Shown here piece by piece: positions 29,432 through 37,391 of a stretch of DNA of 38,004 bases. A program made the position numbers and the translations under genes. Numbering within the stretch: the first letter of the stretch is position 1; each line of letters begins with the position of its first letter. Below the pieces are notes generated by a model. It was given only the letters and a program-made list of their open reading frames with translations. It ran no database searches and was not told the origin of the DNA. Source of the stretch: a virus; the IMG/VR virus record IMGVR_UViG_3300010150_000052, positions 1 to 38,004 of that record, one strand, 5' to 3'.

Positions 29432-30095
29432 GGCGGAGCGTGTAACTCGTAGTTCTTGCAAGTTCTGCCAAGACGAAGGTCGCGACTCATTAGAAGAGAT
29501 GATGAAAGGCGGGTTAGTTATCGCCAAGGATTTGGATAAAGACATGGATTGGCGCGAAGGTACAGCAGACCGGCATTTCCGAAATCACATGGGTGATTAT
29601 CACATGGCAAGTAATAGCGAATGTGGATTTTGCACTTCTTCTAAACGAGAAAATCTTGAAGAGGCTTATTTCAATGGCGCGATGACCGCTGATGAAATTG
29701 CTTTGGACATTCAAATACCCGAATCGAGCGTTTATCACCACATCAAACATCACCTCAAACCCATTGTGCAAAAGGGGGCGGCTGAACTCATCATTGTCGA
29801 ATCGGGACAAGAAATGCAAAGCATCCGTAATAATTTATCGCGACTCAACGGCGAACTTGGTCACTTCCTTGATGATGCAGACCGTAACGACCCTCAATAT
29901 GTGCGCAACATTGTTTCGTTACACAAAGAGGTGCGTGAGACGGTGAAAGACATAATGCGCGTACAAGAACGCGCGGCTGGTACAACAAATGAGCACATGA
30001 CTGCTCAAACGATTAACATCCTCAAAGTTGAATTAGCGAAAGAGTCTCCCGAAGTATGGGCGCGTCTTCGCGGCAAGTTGATGGGAGGTGAATGA
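29430..30095 (+). CDS. Tandem zinc-HTH protein, possible small terminase (221 aa)
   Basis: Two tandem copies of one unit. C10-x2-C13-x35-H49-x3-H53 is followed by C65-x2-C68-x35-H104-x3-H108 with identical spacing, and the intervening residues match (R-x2-LEE, G, D, then x-H-x3-H). The second unit includes the helix-turn-helix AMTADEIALDIQIPESSVYHH. From residue about 125 the protein is a long helix bundle (MQSIRNNLSRLNGELGHFL onward). The HTH-plus-helices layout is that of small terminase subunits, which fits a gene block that also contains the large subunit, but the assignment is tentative. The start has only a weak ribosome binding site. Confidence 0.65.
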   Translation: MAERVTRSSCKFCQDEGRDSLEEMMKGGLVIAKDLDKDMDWREGTADRHFRNHMGDYHMASNSECGFCTSSKRENLEEAYFNGAMTADEIALDIQIPESSVYHHIKHHLKPIVQKGAAELIIVESGQEMQSIRNNLSRLNGELGHFLDDADRNDPQYVRNIVSLHKEVRETVKDIMRVQERAAGTTNEHMTAQTINILKVELAKESPEVWARLRGKLMGGE

Positions 30096-30096
30096 T

Positions 30097-31356
30097 ATGG
30101 CTGGTGGTCTTCAAGGTAGCACCAAAGGTCTTCGATTCAACCCTCGCCAAAGTGCTGAGAATTTGGAAGATGATTCCAGCGTCGGTCGTGAAGATTCCGA
30201 AGAGCGCGCTCTCCACGAAGCGAAAAAACGCGAAAAGCAAGAAAAGCGTGCTGAAATGATGCAAGGTCTTCAACACATGAAAATCAAGATACCGCAAAAG
30301 AGTATTGATGATGAAGAAGACAGCGATATGAAGCAACAGGCCGAAGTTGGACAAATGGCTGGACAAGTGGGGCAAAACGAGGCCATTGATGGTGCGAATC
30401 CCAAAGCAAGTGGTCTTGGGGCAAACATCATGCTCTCCACCGACTACATTGATGATGCTTTTGAGATGATTCGTAAAAGGCGCGAGAAGCCGTCCTACGA
30501 TAGCGACAAGCCGCAAAAGACGACGACTATTGATACTGTGCGCGCTCGCGACCGGGCTAAAACTGGTAAAAAGCGAAAATCGCGGAAGAACATTACTCTT
30601 GAATCACAAAAGCGTAAGCGGCGAAGAAAGGGCAGTGGCGCTCCACTCAAAGCAGGGAATGTAAGAAACCCCGGTTCTATGACAAGCATGGCTTCTGCGC
30701 GCGCAGGGTACATGATGAGTCCCGGTTATACATACCGGCAAAGAACTGCGCCTCGTTTTTTGACAACATCCACAGGTCGTTCTCGCGCAAAGCAATCTTA
30801 CCCCGACCCAAGACAACGCGAAAATGAAGCCATGCGTCAACAAATTCGCCAAAATCAACCCACTCAAGACATAACTCCACCAACACCTACTATGACAACT
30901 CAATCAAGGGTGACTCGCGGTCCGCGTGGTCGTGGTCGTTCTAAGCCGCACACGAAAGCCATGCGTCAACCGCGCACCGCGAAAACACCTATGGGTGCGC
31001 ACATGAGTGAAGAGACTTCTCTTGCGGGCGGTCGTGCTTCTGCTATGGCGGGCGGTGGTGTTGGTTCATCCGATTCCATTCTTGCCTCAATTGACTTCTT
31101 GAAAGCACAGAAAGGAATATCCGCGCGTGATAAGATTGAATATCGTCACTTGATTGACAAACTCAACATTCTATTGCGTCAACTGATGCGCAAAGCGGAC
31201 GGGGCAGGAGGCGCGGACAGTGGCGCAACACCTAACGCTTCGGGCGGGAACACATCCAATCCAACAGGTGCTACGGAAACAGACCCCGACGACGACCCTA
31301 CTCGTTGGGGAGCGCACCCGTATGACTTGTATGTCAGCAGAGGTGGTATTGCGTGA
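30097..31356 (+). CDS. Basic, disordered hypothetical protein (419 aa)
   Basis: Starts MAGGLQGSTKGLRFNPRQSA, 8 bases after GGAGGTGA. The central part is strongly basic: KKRKSRKN and QKRKRRRKG runs near residues 155-185, then RGPRGRGRSKPH near 275. The rest is Ser/Ala/Gly-rich and probably unstructured, apart from a short helical C-terminal domain (SILASIDFLKAQKGISARDK onward). DNA-condensing or nucleic-acid-binding virion protein is a reasonable inference. Overlaps the next gene by 4 bases (GTGA). Confidence 0.6.
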   Translation: MAGGLQGSTKGLRFNPRQSAENLEDDSSVGREDSEERALHEAKKREKQEKRAEMMQGLQHMKIKIPQKSIDDEEDSDMKQQAEVGQMAGQVGQNEAIDGANPKASGLGANIMLSTDYIDDAFEMIRKRREKPSYDSDKPQKTTTIDTVRARDRAKTGKKRKSRKNITLESQKRKRRRKGSGAPLKAGNVRNPGSMTSMASARAGYMMSPGYTYRQRTAPRFLTTSTGRSRAKQSYPDPRQRENEAMRQQIRQNQPTQDITPPTPTMTTQSRVTRGPRGRGRSKPHTKAMRQPRTAKTPMGAHMSEETSLAGGRASAMAGGGVGSSDSILASIDFLKAQKGISARDKIEYRHLIDKLNILLRQLMRKADGAGGADSGATPNASGGNTSNPTGATETDPDDDPTRWGAHPYDLYVSRGGIA

Positions 31357-33101
31357 GAGGTGAAATCATCCTCAAGGGGAAGGGTGTTTACTACATGGAT
31401 AAGGATGGTGTTATGCACCCAATGTCCTTCCCTCCAAAGCATTCACCGCACGACAAAATGTCGCACTTTTACATCAATTCCATAACTGGTAAACCGTTTG
31501 ATGAAATTCCACCCGATGTTCGCTCTCGATTTCCTAAAGAACAAGCCGCGCATTTCCTCGCTAATGAATTAGTCAAAGGGGGACATACGACAGAAGAGAA
31601 AGCGTTGAGAAAAGCGAAAGATATTTTCAACAAAGCGGCGATGAGGTTCAACAAAATCAAGCGCGACAATAATGATGACTTTCACACTGTCCCCATTCCG
31701 TTTGATGAAGATGGTTCTTTACACCCCGAATACGAAAATAACCACTACGGGGCGCATCAATCTCGTCGTGTTCCGACAGCGAATCGACAAACGCGTGACG
31801 AAGAAGGGCGACTCATCAACAATCACGCGAACAACAAAGCACACCCGACGCTTGGTGTTCATCTTGAGTCAGCGGCATTTCACACTCACAAAGAGTTCCT
31901 TGATGAGATTAAAAGTCGAGGTATTGACAGTCAGTTAGGCGCTAAGCAGAATGTGATTGAACCTCAGCAAATTACAGGTGGTGTTACACGCCGCTACAAC
32001 TCAAATGAAAAGGACCCTACCGCTAAAGACAATACAGTGTTTCCTTCACACTACGCAGACGACCATGCGCAGACTGCCGCTTATGGTCAAATATCGCCAA
32101 TGTCTATCGTTGCTATCTTGTCTCAACGACTCCCCGATTTATTCTCCCCAAGCACCGCAGGCGGTATGTCCACCGAAGTGATGAATTCTTTACAAGACCA
32201 AGGATTTGACCAACCTACTGCAAGAGCCATGGCTCGCGCGCCAATCAACCAGTTGCTTTTTGGTCGCGGTAAAGATGGTTCACCGACGGGTTTGCAGACC
32301 GTTATGGCGAATTTGAGAGGGGCTATTGATTTCGACAATCCCGATATTAAACACGAAGTTGCTAAACATCGAGGCCATTTTGCTCCAAAGATTCGCGGAG
32401 GGGACAGAGGTCGCAACAAAGCCGCTATTGAAATTATGGCTATGTTGAAGACTGCGGAGGAACTTGGAATAGAACCCGCGGCTTACACATCTCGCTCAGC
32501 CCCTCCACCATCAGTCATGCAGAACTACATTGAGATTGCATCTCAAGAGGCAAGACAGATTGATTTTGAGGCTCTTGGCGAAGCCGACGGTATGCATGAA
32601 ATGCGAGGTAAAGTCAACAACAACTACGACCATCTTCACGACTCGTTCCCCTCTCATCTAAGCAGTGGTTCGGCAGGTGCTGTGCAAGAAGGCGCAAATG
32701 ATGTGCTTCCACCTCAAGACCCGATTACAACACTGCCCGATGGGAACACACAAAAGCCGCTTGAGGGCGACCCCTACGCAGGGTTTGGTGGTGCGACAGG
32801 GTTTTCCGGTTTTAATCCCAATGATATTCAACTATCCGATGATGACCCGATGGGTATTATCGCGACCATCATGGAGCGCGTGCAATTACACGAAGCAGGC
32901 GGCTCTTTGTTGACAAAATACGACCCTATGGATTCCTATGACATGAATAAACTAAGTCAACAAGTTGGCATGTCAAGTATTGATGTTCGCGCGATAGCCA
33001 TGTCGCTTGGTGATTGGGAGGTTTTAGCGAAATCTTTTAACACGACGCATGATGTGGTTCGCGCTATCAAGAAGTCTTGCGGTGGTGCAGTCAATGGTTG
33101 A
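31353..33101 (+). CDS. Large hypothetical virion-type protein (582 aa, GTG start)
   Basis: GTG at 31353 overlaps the previous stop (GTGA) and follows AGGTGGT by about 7 bases; there is no ATG nearby upstream. Product starts MRGEIILKGKGVYYMDKDGV and is His/Asp-rich in its first half (YENNHYGAHQSRRV). It has helical segments (NKAAIEIMAMLKTAEELGIE), then a Gly/Pro-rich linker near residue 470 and an acidic end domain that includes a helix-turn-helix-like NKLSQQVGMSSIDVRAIAMS. No homology is recognised; the position among late genes suggests a structural or head-associated protein. Confidence 0.6.
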   Translation: MRGEIILKGKGVYYMDKDGVMHPMSFPPKHSPHDKMSHFYINSITGKPFDEIPPDVRSRFPKEQAAHFLANELVKGGHTTEEKALRKAKDIFNKAAMRFNKIKRDNNDDFHTVPIPFDEDGSLHPEYENNHYGAHQSRRVPTANRQTRDEEGRLINNHANNKAHPTLGVHLESAAFHTHKEFLDEIKSRGIDSQLGAKQNVIEPQQITGGVTRRYNSNEKDPTAKDNTVFPSHYADDHAQTAAYGQISPMSIVAILSQRLPDLFSPSTAGGMSTEVMNSLQDQGFDQPTARAMARAPINQLLFGRGKDGSPTGLQTVMANLRGAIDFDNPDIKHEVAKHRGHFAPKIRGGDRGRNKAAIEIMAMLKTAEELGIEPAAYTSRSAPPPSVMQNYIEIASQEARQIDFEALGEADGMHEMRGKVNNNYDHLHDSFPSHLSSGSAGAVQEGANDVLPPQDPITTLPDGNTQKPLEGDPYAGFGGATGFSGFNPNDIQLSDDDPMGIIATIMERVQLHEAGGSLLTKYDPMDSYDMNKLSQQVGMSSIDVRAIAMSLGDWEVLAKSFNTTHDVVRAIKKSCGGAVNG

Positions 33102-34785
33102 AACATGGGAAATAGAATGGAATAGCAGTATGATTGAGCACGGCAGAGATGCTGGAACTATGGAATTTATTTTCGCGAAAGGCGGCAACATCTCCGATAT
33201 GAACTATGTTATGTTTGATACTCAAGACAATACTTGGGAACCACTCATCAAGGCCGTCGCAGAACGCGACAACTCTCATCCCGACATTATCCGCAAGCAA
33301 GTGCCATACGGGGTCACTCAAGATTTCCGCGCGGCACAACCCTATGCTGGTACTGCCGTACAATCCCCTCATCAAGCACGACGACAATACAAAACTCAAC
33401 AAACCATGCAGGGACTTGATAATTATCAACAAGACCCCAATGCAAGGAATGCTATGCAGGCTGGTCTTTACGGAGCCGCCGCTGGACATGCCGCGGCGAA
33501 CACAGGCCGCGCCATCATGGGCGGCGCACAAATGGCAGGTAGGGGTATTGCCGCTGGTGCAAATGCGACAAAGGACTTCGCACAGAACACCGCTGGACCA
33601 GCAATGGGTCGAGCGTATGCTGGAGCAAAGGACTTCGCACAGAACACCGCCGCACCCGCTATGGGCAGAGCGTATGGTAGTGCAAAAGAAAAAACTGGTC
33701 AAGCCATGAGAGGGGCAGGTCGCGGAATGGCCGCTGGTGCTGGTAAAGCACGCGATTTCATGGCCCGAAAATTCCCCGGCATTAGGCAACGAATGGGTAA
33801 CTTCATGCAAGGCGTAGGTGATACTGCTCGCCATGGTATGGATGCTCTCTTAGGTGAAAAAGATGCGACAGGCAAGCGCGTTGGTGACGGCGTTATGGCA
33901 AGAACCATCAAGCGACGCGGCGACCAAAACCAATTAGACCAATTACAAACCGGACGGGCAGGAGAACTTCAACGACAAAAGCAACGCGCATCGCAAGCCG
34001 GACACCAATCTCTTCGCGATGAGCAAATGAATCAATATCAAACTGACTTTGATGCGAATGAAGAAGCAAAAAAGAAGTTGCAAGCAGACATTGATGAGGC
34101 CGGACCTAACGCTGGTTTAGGTGGTCTTCGTAACAAAATCCGAGAGTTGGGCAATAAGCGAAGGGAAAGTTCGCGAACGATTGACCCTGCGTCGGCGGCG
34201 GCGGGAGAAGCGGCGAAGGATGCTATGGAAGAAGGGCCTGTTGAATCAGCGCTCAGTGACCAAAGCCCGAAGCCGTATGAAGAAGAAGATGTGCCAGCCC
34301 CTGTGTATGAAGAAGAAGATGTGCCAACCCCATCCACTGAAATGCCTGCACCCGAAGCAGGCGCGCCTCAACCCGTCGCTGACCCTGCTGAAGAATTTGC
34401 AAGAACGCAATCCGAGAAGATTTTCCGACCGGGCAGTTCGCGAAGGACGGGTTACAATAGACTTCTTGAAGGTGCGCGGAACAAGCCCGAATCTTATGAA
34501 GCGAATGCTAAGAATTTTGGGAACCGAGGTTTTTCTCAGCAAATAGCGGCGGCAGTTGCCGAATACCATGGTTTGACACCTGCACAGGCTGAACAAGTAG
34601 CACAGTCTGCAAAACAGGGTAATCCTAAAGCGAAAGAGATGGTTGAAGAAGCGACGCAAGGCAACGACGAGTTTGAAGAAGAAGATGTGCCAGCGCCGGC
34701 TATTTCAGCACCATTGACACTATCAGCAGACAGCATTGATACGCGCGGATGGAATCTTTTGATGAAGCAATTAGCGATTAGGTGA
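33094..34785 (+). CDS. Ala-rich repeat protein with EEEDVP motifs (563 aa)
   Basis: ATG at 33094 overlaps the previous stop and follows GGTGG. Residues 1-75 form a compact domain (MVETWEIEWNSSMIEHGRDA onward). Residues about 150-215 are Ala/Gly-rich with a near-repeat of 19 residues (KDFAQNTAGPAMGRAYAG, then KDFAQNTAAPAMGRAYGS; a 57-base DNA repeat). A helical region follows, then three acidic motifs: YEEEDVPAPV, YEEEDVPTPS and, 120 residues on, FEEEDVPAPA. The C-terminus is helical. The motif is shared with four leftward-arm proteins. Directly upstream of the large terminase; a head or portal-associated role is possible. Confidence 0.6.
   Translation: MVETWEIEWNSSMIEHGRDAGTMEFIFAKGGNISDMNYVMFDTQDNTWEPLIKAVAERDNSHPDIIRKQVPYGVTQDFRAAQPYAGTAVQSPHQARRQYKTQQTMQGLDNYQQDPNARNAMQAGLYGAAAGHAAANTGRAIMGGAQMAGRGIAAGANATKDFAQNTAGPAMGRAYAGAKDFAQNTAAPAMGRAYGSAKEKTGQAMRGAGRGMAAGAGKARDFMARKFPGIRQRMGNFMQGVGDTARHGMDALLGEKDATGKRVGDGVMARTIKRRGDQNQLDQLQTGRAGELQRQKQRASQAGHQSLRDEQMNQYQTDFDANEEAKKKLQADIDEAGPNAGLGGLRNKIRELGNKRRESSRTIDPASAAAGEAAKDAMEEGPVESALSDQSPKPYEEEDVPAPVYEEEDVPTPSTEMPAPEAGAPQPVADPAEEFARTQSEKIFRPGSSRRTGYNRLLEGARNKPESYEANAKNFGNRGFSQQIAAAVAEYHGLTPAQAEQVAQSAKQGNPKAKEMVEEATQGNDEFEEEDVPAPAISAPLTLSADSIDTRGWNLLMKQLAIR
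34276..34335 (+). repeat. Tandem 30-bp coding repeat (2 copies)
   Basis: Units start at 34276 and 34306, coding for YEEEDVPAPV and YEEEDVPTPS in the protein at 33094-34785. A third, non-adjacent copy is at about 34672-34697. Confidence 0.85.
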
Positions 34786-34791
34786 TGGTGT

Positions 34792-36192
34792 GTGGAATCG
34801 TTATCCCTTGAAGCAATAGAAGAAATCGACTTTGAAGTCGCGAAGCGTGACTTCAAGTTTTTCTTTGAAGAGATTCTTGGGTTTCAACTTTCAACGCATC
34901 ACAATCAATGGTTCAACAATCTTGAATCACACAAGCGCTATTGCGTCAAAGCGGCGCGTGACCACGGTAAATCAACACTGTTCCTCGGCTACATGCTTTG
35001 GAAAACAGCATTCAACCCTAAGACGAAGGCTGTCTTGATTTCACACAGTCTTCATCAGTCCATCCACCACATGCGCACACTCAATGACCTTATTGATGGC
35101 ATACCCTTTCTCGCTAAGATGAAGAAGGCTGACAGTTGGTCAAAGACTTTCTTCGGTTTTAGCAATGGCTCAAACATCAGCGCGAAGTCTGTCGGAGGCG
35201 CTATCCGTGGTATCCACCCCGACCTCATCCTCTGTGACGACATTCTGTGGGGTACAACAGATACTGAACTAATGAGAGTGGCTTCTTGGTTTTACGAAGT
35301 TCTTGTACCTACACTTCACCACACATCCAAACTGATGATTGTCGGCACACCGTTTACTCCGACTGACCTTTACACTGAACTTGAGAGTCGCGACGGGTAT
35401 CTTGTTGAAACATATCCGGCAATCAACGCAAAAGGAATAGCCCTTTGGCCCGAACGATGGGACTTAGAAGCATTGGATGCGCGCAGGGCTGACATGCCTG
35501 CGATTGCGTTTGCGCGAGAATATCTTTGCGAACCTATGGACGATGTGAGCAGTCTGTTCCCTTCGACCGTTCTTCAACTCGCCAAAGACACTACACTCAA
35601 AATTATTGACCGCGAAGTTGGTGACCCCGACGACCAATACTTTGTCGGTTGGGACCCTGCTATCTCTTCCGATAGGGCCGCTGACTTTACTGTAATGGTA
35701 GTTCTTCGTCGCCCATCAACCAACCCCGAACTGCTTGAATTGGTTCATGCAGTGCGCCGTAAGAACATGGATTTCCGAACACAGATTATGGAAATTCAAA
35801 GAATTAACGCGAAGTTCAATCCCGATGTGATTGAATTAGAGGCGAACAACTTCCAGCGGGTCTTCGCAACTGAGTTGCGCGCAGACACAGACCTTCCTAT
35901 CAAAACATTCATTTCCACGCGCCAACGCCGTGAGTCGCTTCTCATGGGTTTGGTATTGCGATTCGAGAACGAACAGATGCGACTGCCGTGGGGTGACGAC
36001 CGTTCTCGCTCGCTGATGGCTGAACTTGAGAAAGAATTGCTGATGTTCGGTATGAGTAAGAAAGGACGACTCGACAGCATCGGACGACACGATGACTTCG
36101 CCATCGCTCTTGCTTTGGCTCATTGGGCTACCACAGAGTTCCGCGAACGAATCGTGGACTTGGATGATATAATGATGGGGCTGTTGGATTGA
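34792..36192 (+). CDS. Large terminase subunit
   Basis: A 466-residue terminase ATPase-nuclease that pumps DNA into the prohead and cuts it. Walker A is ARDHGKST (55-62), in the modified form common in terminases. Walker B is LILCDD (145-150). The C-terminal RNase H-like nuclease begins at GWDPAISS (Asp near 288), with further acids in RAADFT (about 298) and RHDDFAIALA near the end. Length and domain order match the family. The GTG start lies 6 bases after GGTGA. Upstream is a possible small subunit (29430-30095). This gene gives the best evidence that the window is viral. Confidence 0.9.
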   Translation: MESLSLEAIEEIDFEVAKRDFKFFFEEILGFQLSTHHNQWFNNLESHKRYCVKAARDHGKSTLFLGYMLWKTAFNPKTKAVLISHSLHQSIHHMRTLNDLIDGIPFLAKMKKADSWSKTFFGFSNGSNISAKSVGGAIRGIHPDLILCDDILWGTTDTELMRVASWFYEVLVPTLHHTSKLMIVGTPFTPTDLYTELESRDGYLVETYPAINAKGIALWPERWDLEALDARRADMPAIAFAREYLCEPMDDVSSLFPSTVLQLAKDTTLKIIDREVGDPDDQYFVGWDPAISSDRAADFTVMVVLRRPSTNPELLELVHAVRRKNMDFRTQIMEIQRINAKFNPDVIELEANNFQRVFATELRADTDLPIKTFISTRQRRESLLMGLVLRFENEQMRLPWGDDRSRSLMAELEKELLMFGMSKKGRLDSIGRHDDFAIALALAHWATTEFRERIVDLDDIMMGLLD

Positions 36193-36221
36193 TTTTTCCT
36201 TTTGATGAATGGGGTTTTTGA

Positions 36222-36419
36222 ATGACTTGTGATTGCCAATTTTGTTTTGCAGGGAATGCCGCGTTTGGATACCTTGAGAAAAAGTTGTGTCCCGCTGGTA
36301 AAGCCGCGGCGAAGCGTAAGTTCAAAGTTTATCCAAGCGCGTATGCAAATGGGTGGGCCGTTCAATACTGCCAAGGTAAATTCAAAGGCAAGAAGAAGAA
36401 AGGAGGCAAAAAGAAATGA
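36222..36419 (+). CDS. 65-residue Cys-rich basic protein
   Basis: Starts MTCDCQFCFAGNAAFGYLEK. The motif KAAAKRKFKVYPSAYANGWA, then a YC and a Lys-rich end, matches a small marine-phage protein type I recognise but cannot name securely. The N-terminal CxCxxC may bind metal. The start has only a weak ribosome binding site. Its stop overlaps the next ATG (ATGA). Confidence 0.65.
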   Translation: MTCDCQFCFAGNAAFGYLEKKLCPAGKAAAKRKFKVYPSAYANGWAVQYCQGKFKGKKKKGGKKK

Positions 36420-36580
36420 AACTCAAAAAAGATAAATGCTGTTGCGGTGGCACGAAAAAGACCCCCTGCGTCTGTATGATTGAAGGTAACGATTGTTCTG
36501 CAAAGTCTCCTAAATGTCCTTGCTATGCTTTGATGGATAAGCAAAAGACTACCATGAAAAAAATGGTGCGAGTGGTATGA
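36416..36580 (+). CDS. 54-residue Cys-rich metal-binding-like protein
   Basis: Starts MKLKKDKCCCGGTKKTPCVC and has eight cysteines in 54 residues (positions 8, 9, 10, 18, 20, 27, 34 and 36), several as CxC, a metallothionein-like spacing. The C-terminus is basic. Ribosome binding site AAAGGAGG precedes the ATG, which overlaps the previous stop; its own stop overlaps the next start, both by 4 bases. Confidence 0.55.
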   Translation: MKLKKDKCCCGGTKKTPCVCMIEGNDCSAKSPKCPCYALMDKQKTTMKKMVRVV

Positions 36581-37254
36581 CAATTGAAAAGAACTTGAAC
36601 CGTTGGTTCAAGGAGAAGTGGGTGGATGTTTCGCGCACAGGTAAGGATGGTAAGCATCCTCCGTGTGGTCGAAGCAAAGCCAGTAAATCTTCTAAGGGCT
36701 ACCCTAAGTGTCGCCCTTCTGTCAAAGTAACAAGTAAAACTCCTAAGACCAGCGGCTCTATGTCGTCGGGTCAAAAGCGCGCGGCGACAAAACGCAAGCG
36801 TAGCAAAAAACAAGGAGTGGGTGGTAAGCCCACGGTGGTTAAGATGAACTACGAATACATAATGCACGAACCAATAACAGCAGAAGAATTAGCAACAATG
36901 GATAGTAGGGTAATTGCAAAAGAAGTTTCATTCTGCAATTGCTGTTCACCAATGGACATTTCATCCGCTCTTCTCAAAGCCAAGAAAAAGAGCAAACCTT
37001 TCCACGGCTACAATCCAAACAAGCATAGCAAGAAGGGTGGATTGAACGCCAAAGGTCGTGCCGCCGCCAAGCGTAAGAGCGGTGCGAATCTCAAACCTCC
37101 TGTAACAACCAAACCAAGCAAACTCAAACCCGGCTCAAAGAAGGCTAAGAGGCGTAAGTCTTTTTGTGCGCGGATGAGTGGAATGAAAGGTGCAACAAGC
37201 AAGGGTGGTAAACTCACTCCTAAAGGCGCGTCGCTGAAAAGGTGGAACTGTTAA
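36577..37254 (+). CDS. Basic protein combining DUF5872-like and DUF6321-like parts
   Basis: A 225-residue, very basic protein. Residues 6-45 (LNRWFKEKWVDVSRTGKDGK, then PPCGRS and YPKCRPS) match the DUF5872-like pattern seen in large DNA viruses and marine phages. Residues about 150-225 (GGLNAKGRAAAKRKSGANLK, then a KSFCARMSGMKG block and KLTPKGASLKRWNC) match a DUF6321-like pattern of marine phages. A fusion of the two in one chain is worth noting. Both families are of unknown function and lysine-rich, so DNA or virion contact is plausible. Confidence 0.7.
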   Translation: MTIEKNLNRWFKEKWVDVSRTGKDGKHPPCGRSKASKSSKGYPKCRPSVKVTSKTPKTSGSMSSGQKRAATKRKRSKKQGVGGKPTVVKMNYEYIMHEPITAEELATMDSRVIAKEVSFCNCCSPMDISSALLKAKKKSKPFHGYNPNKHSKKGGLNAKGRAAAKRKSGANLKPPVTTKPSKLKPGSKKAKRRKSFCARMSGMKGATSKGGKLTPKGASLKRWNC

Positions 37255-37391
37255 TGTCAACTTATTGCGGGGAGTGTTATCACAGCCCCGTAATTTATCC
37301 TTTTGGATTTTGTAAAGACTGTTGGCTTAAAAACGGTAATCCCTTAGCCATGGACGGGAGCGGTGAGGTGATGCGTCATGAGTGCAATTGA
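37254..37391 (+). CDS. 45-residue zinc-ribbon-like protein
   Basis: Starts MSTYCGECYHSPVIYPFGFC with CxxC near the N-terminus and a second CxxC (CKDC) twelve residues later, a minimal zinc ribbon. Its ATG shares the TAATG junction with the previous stop, and its end overlaps the next gene by 14 bases, so translation of the three is probably linked. Confidence 0.55.
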   Translation: MSTYCGECYHSPVIYPFGFCKDCWLKNGNPLAMDGSGEVMRHECN

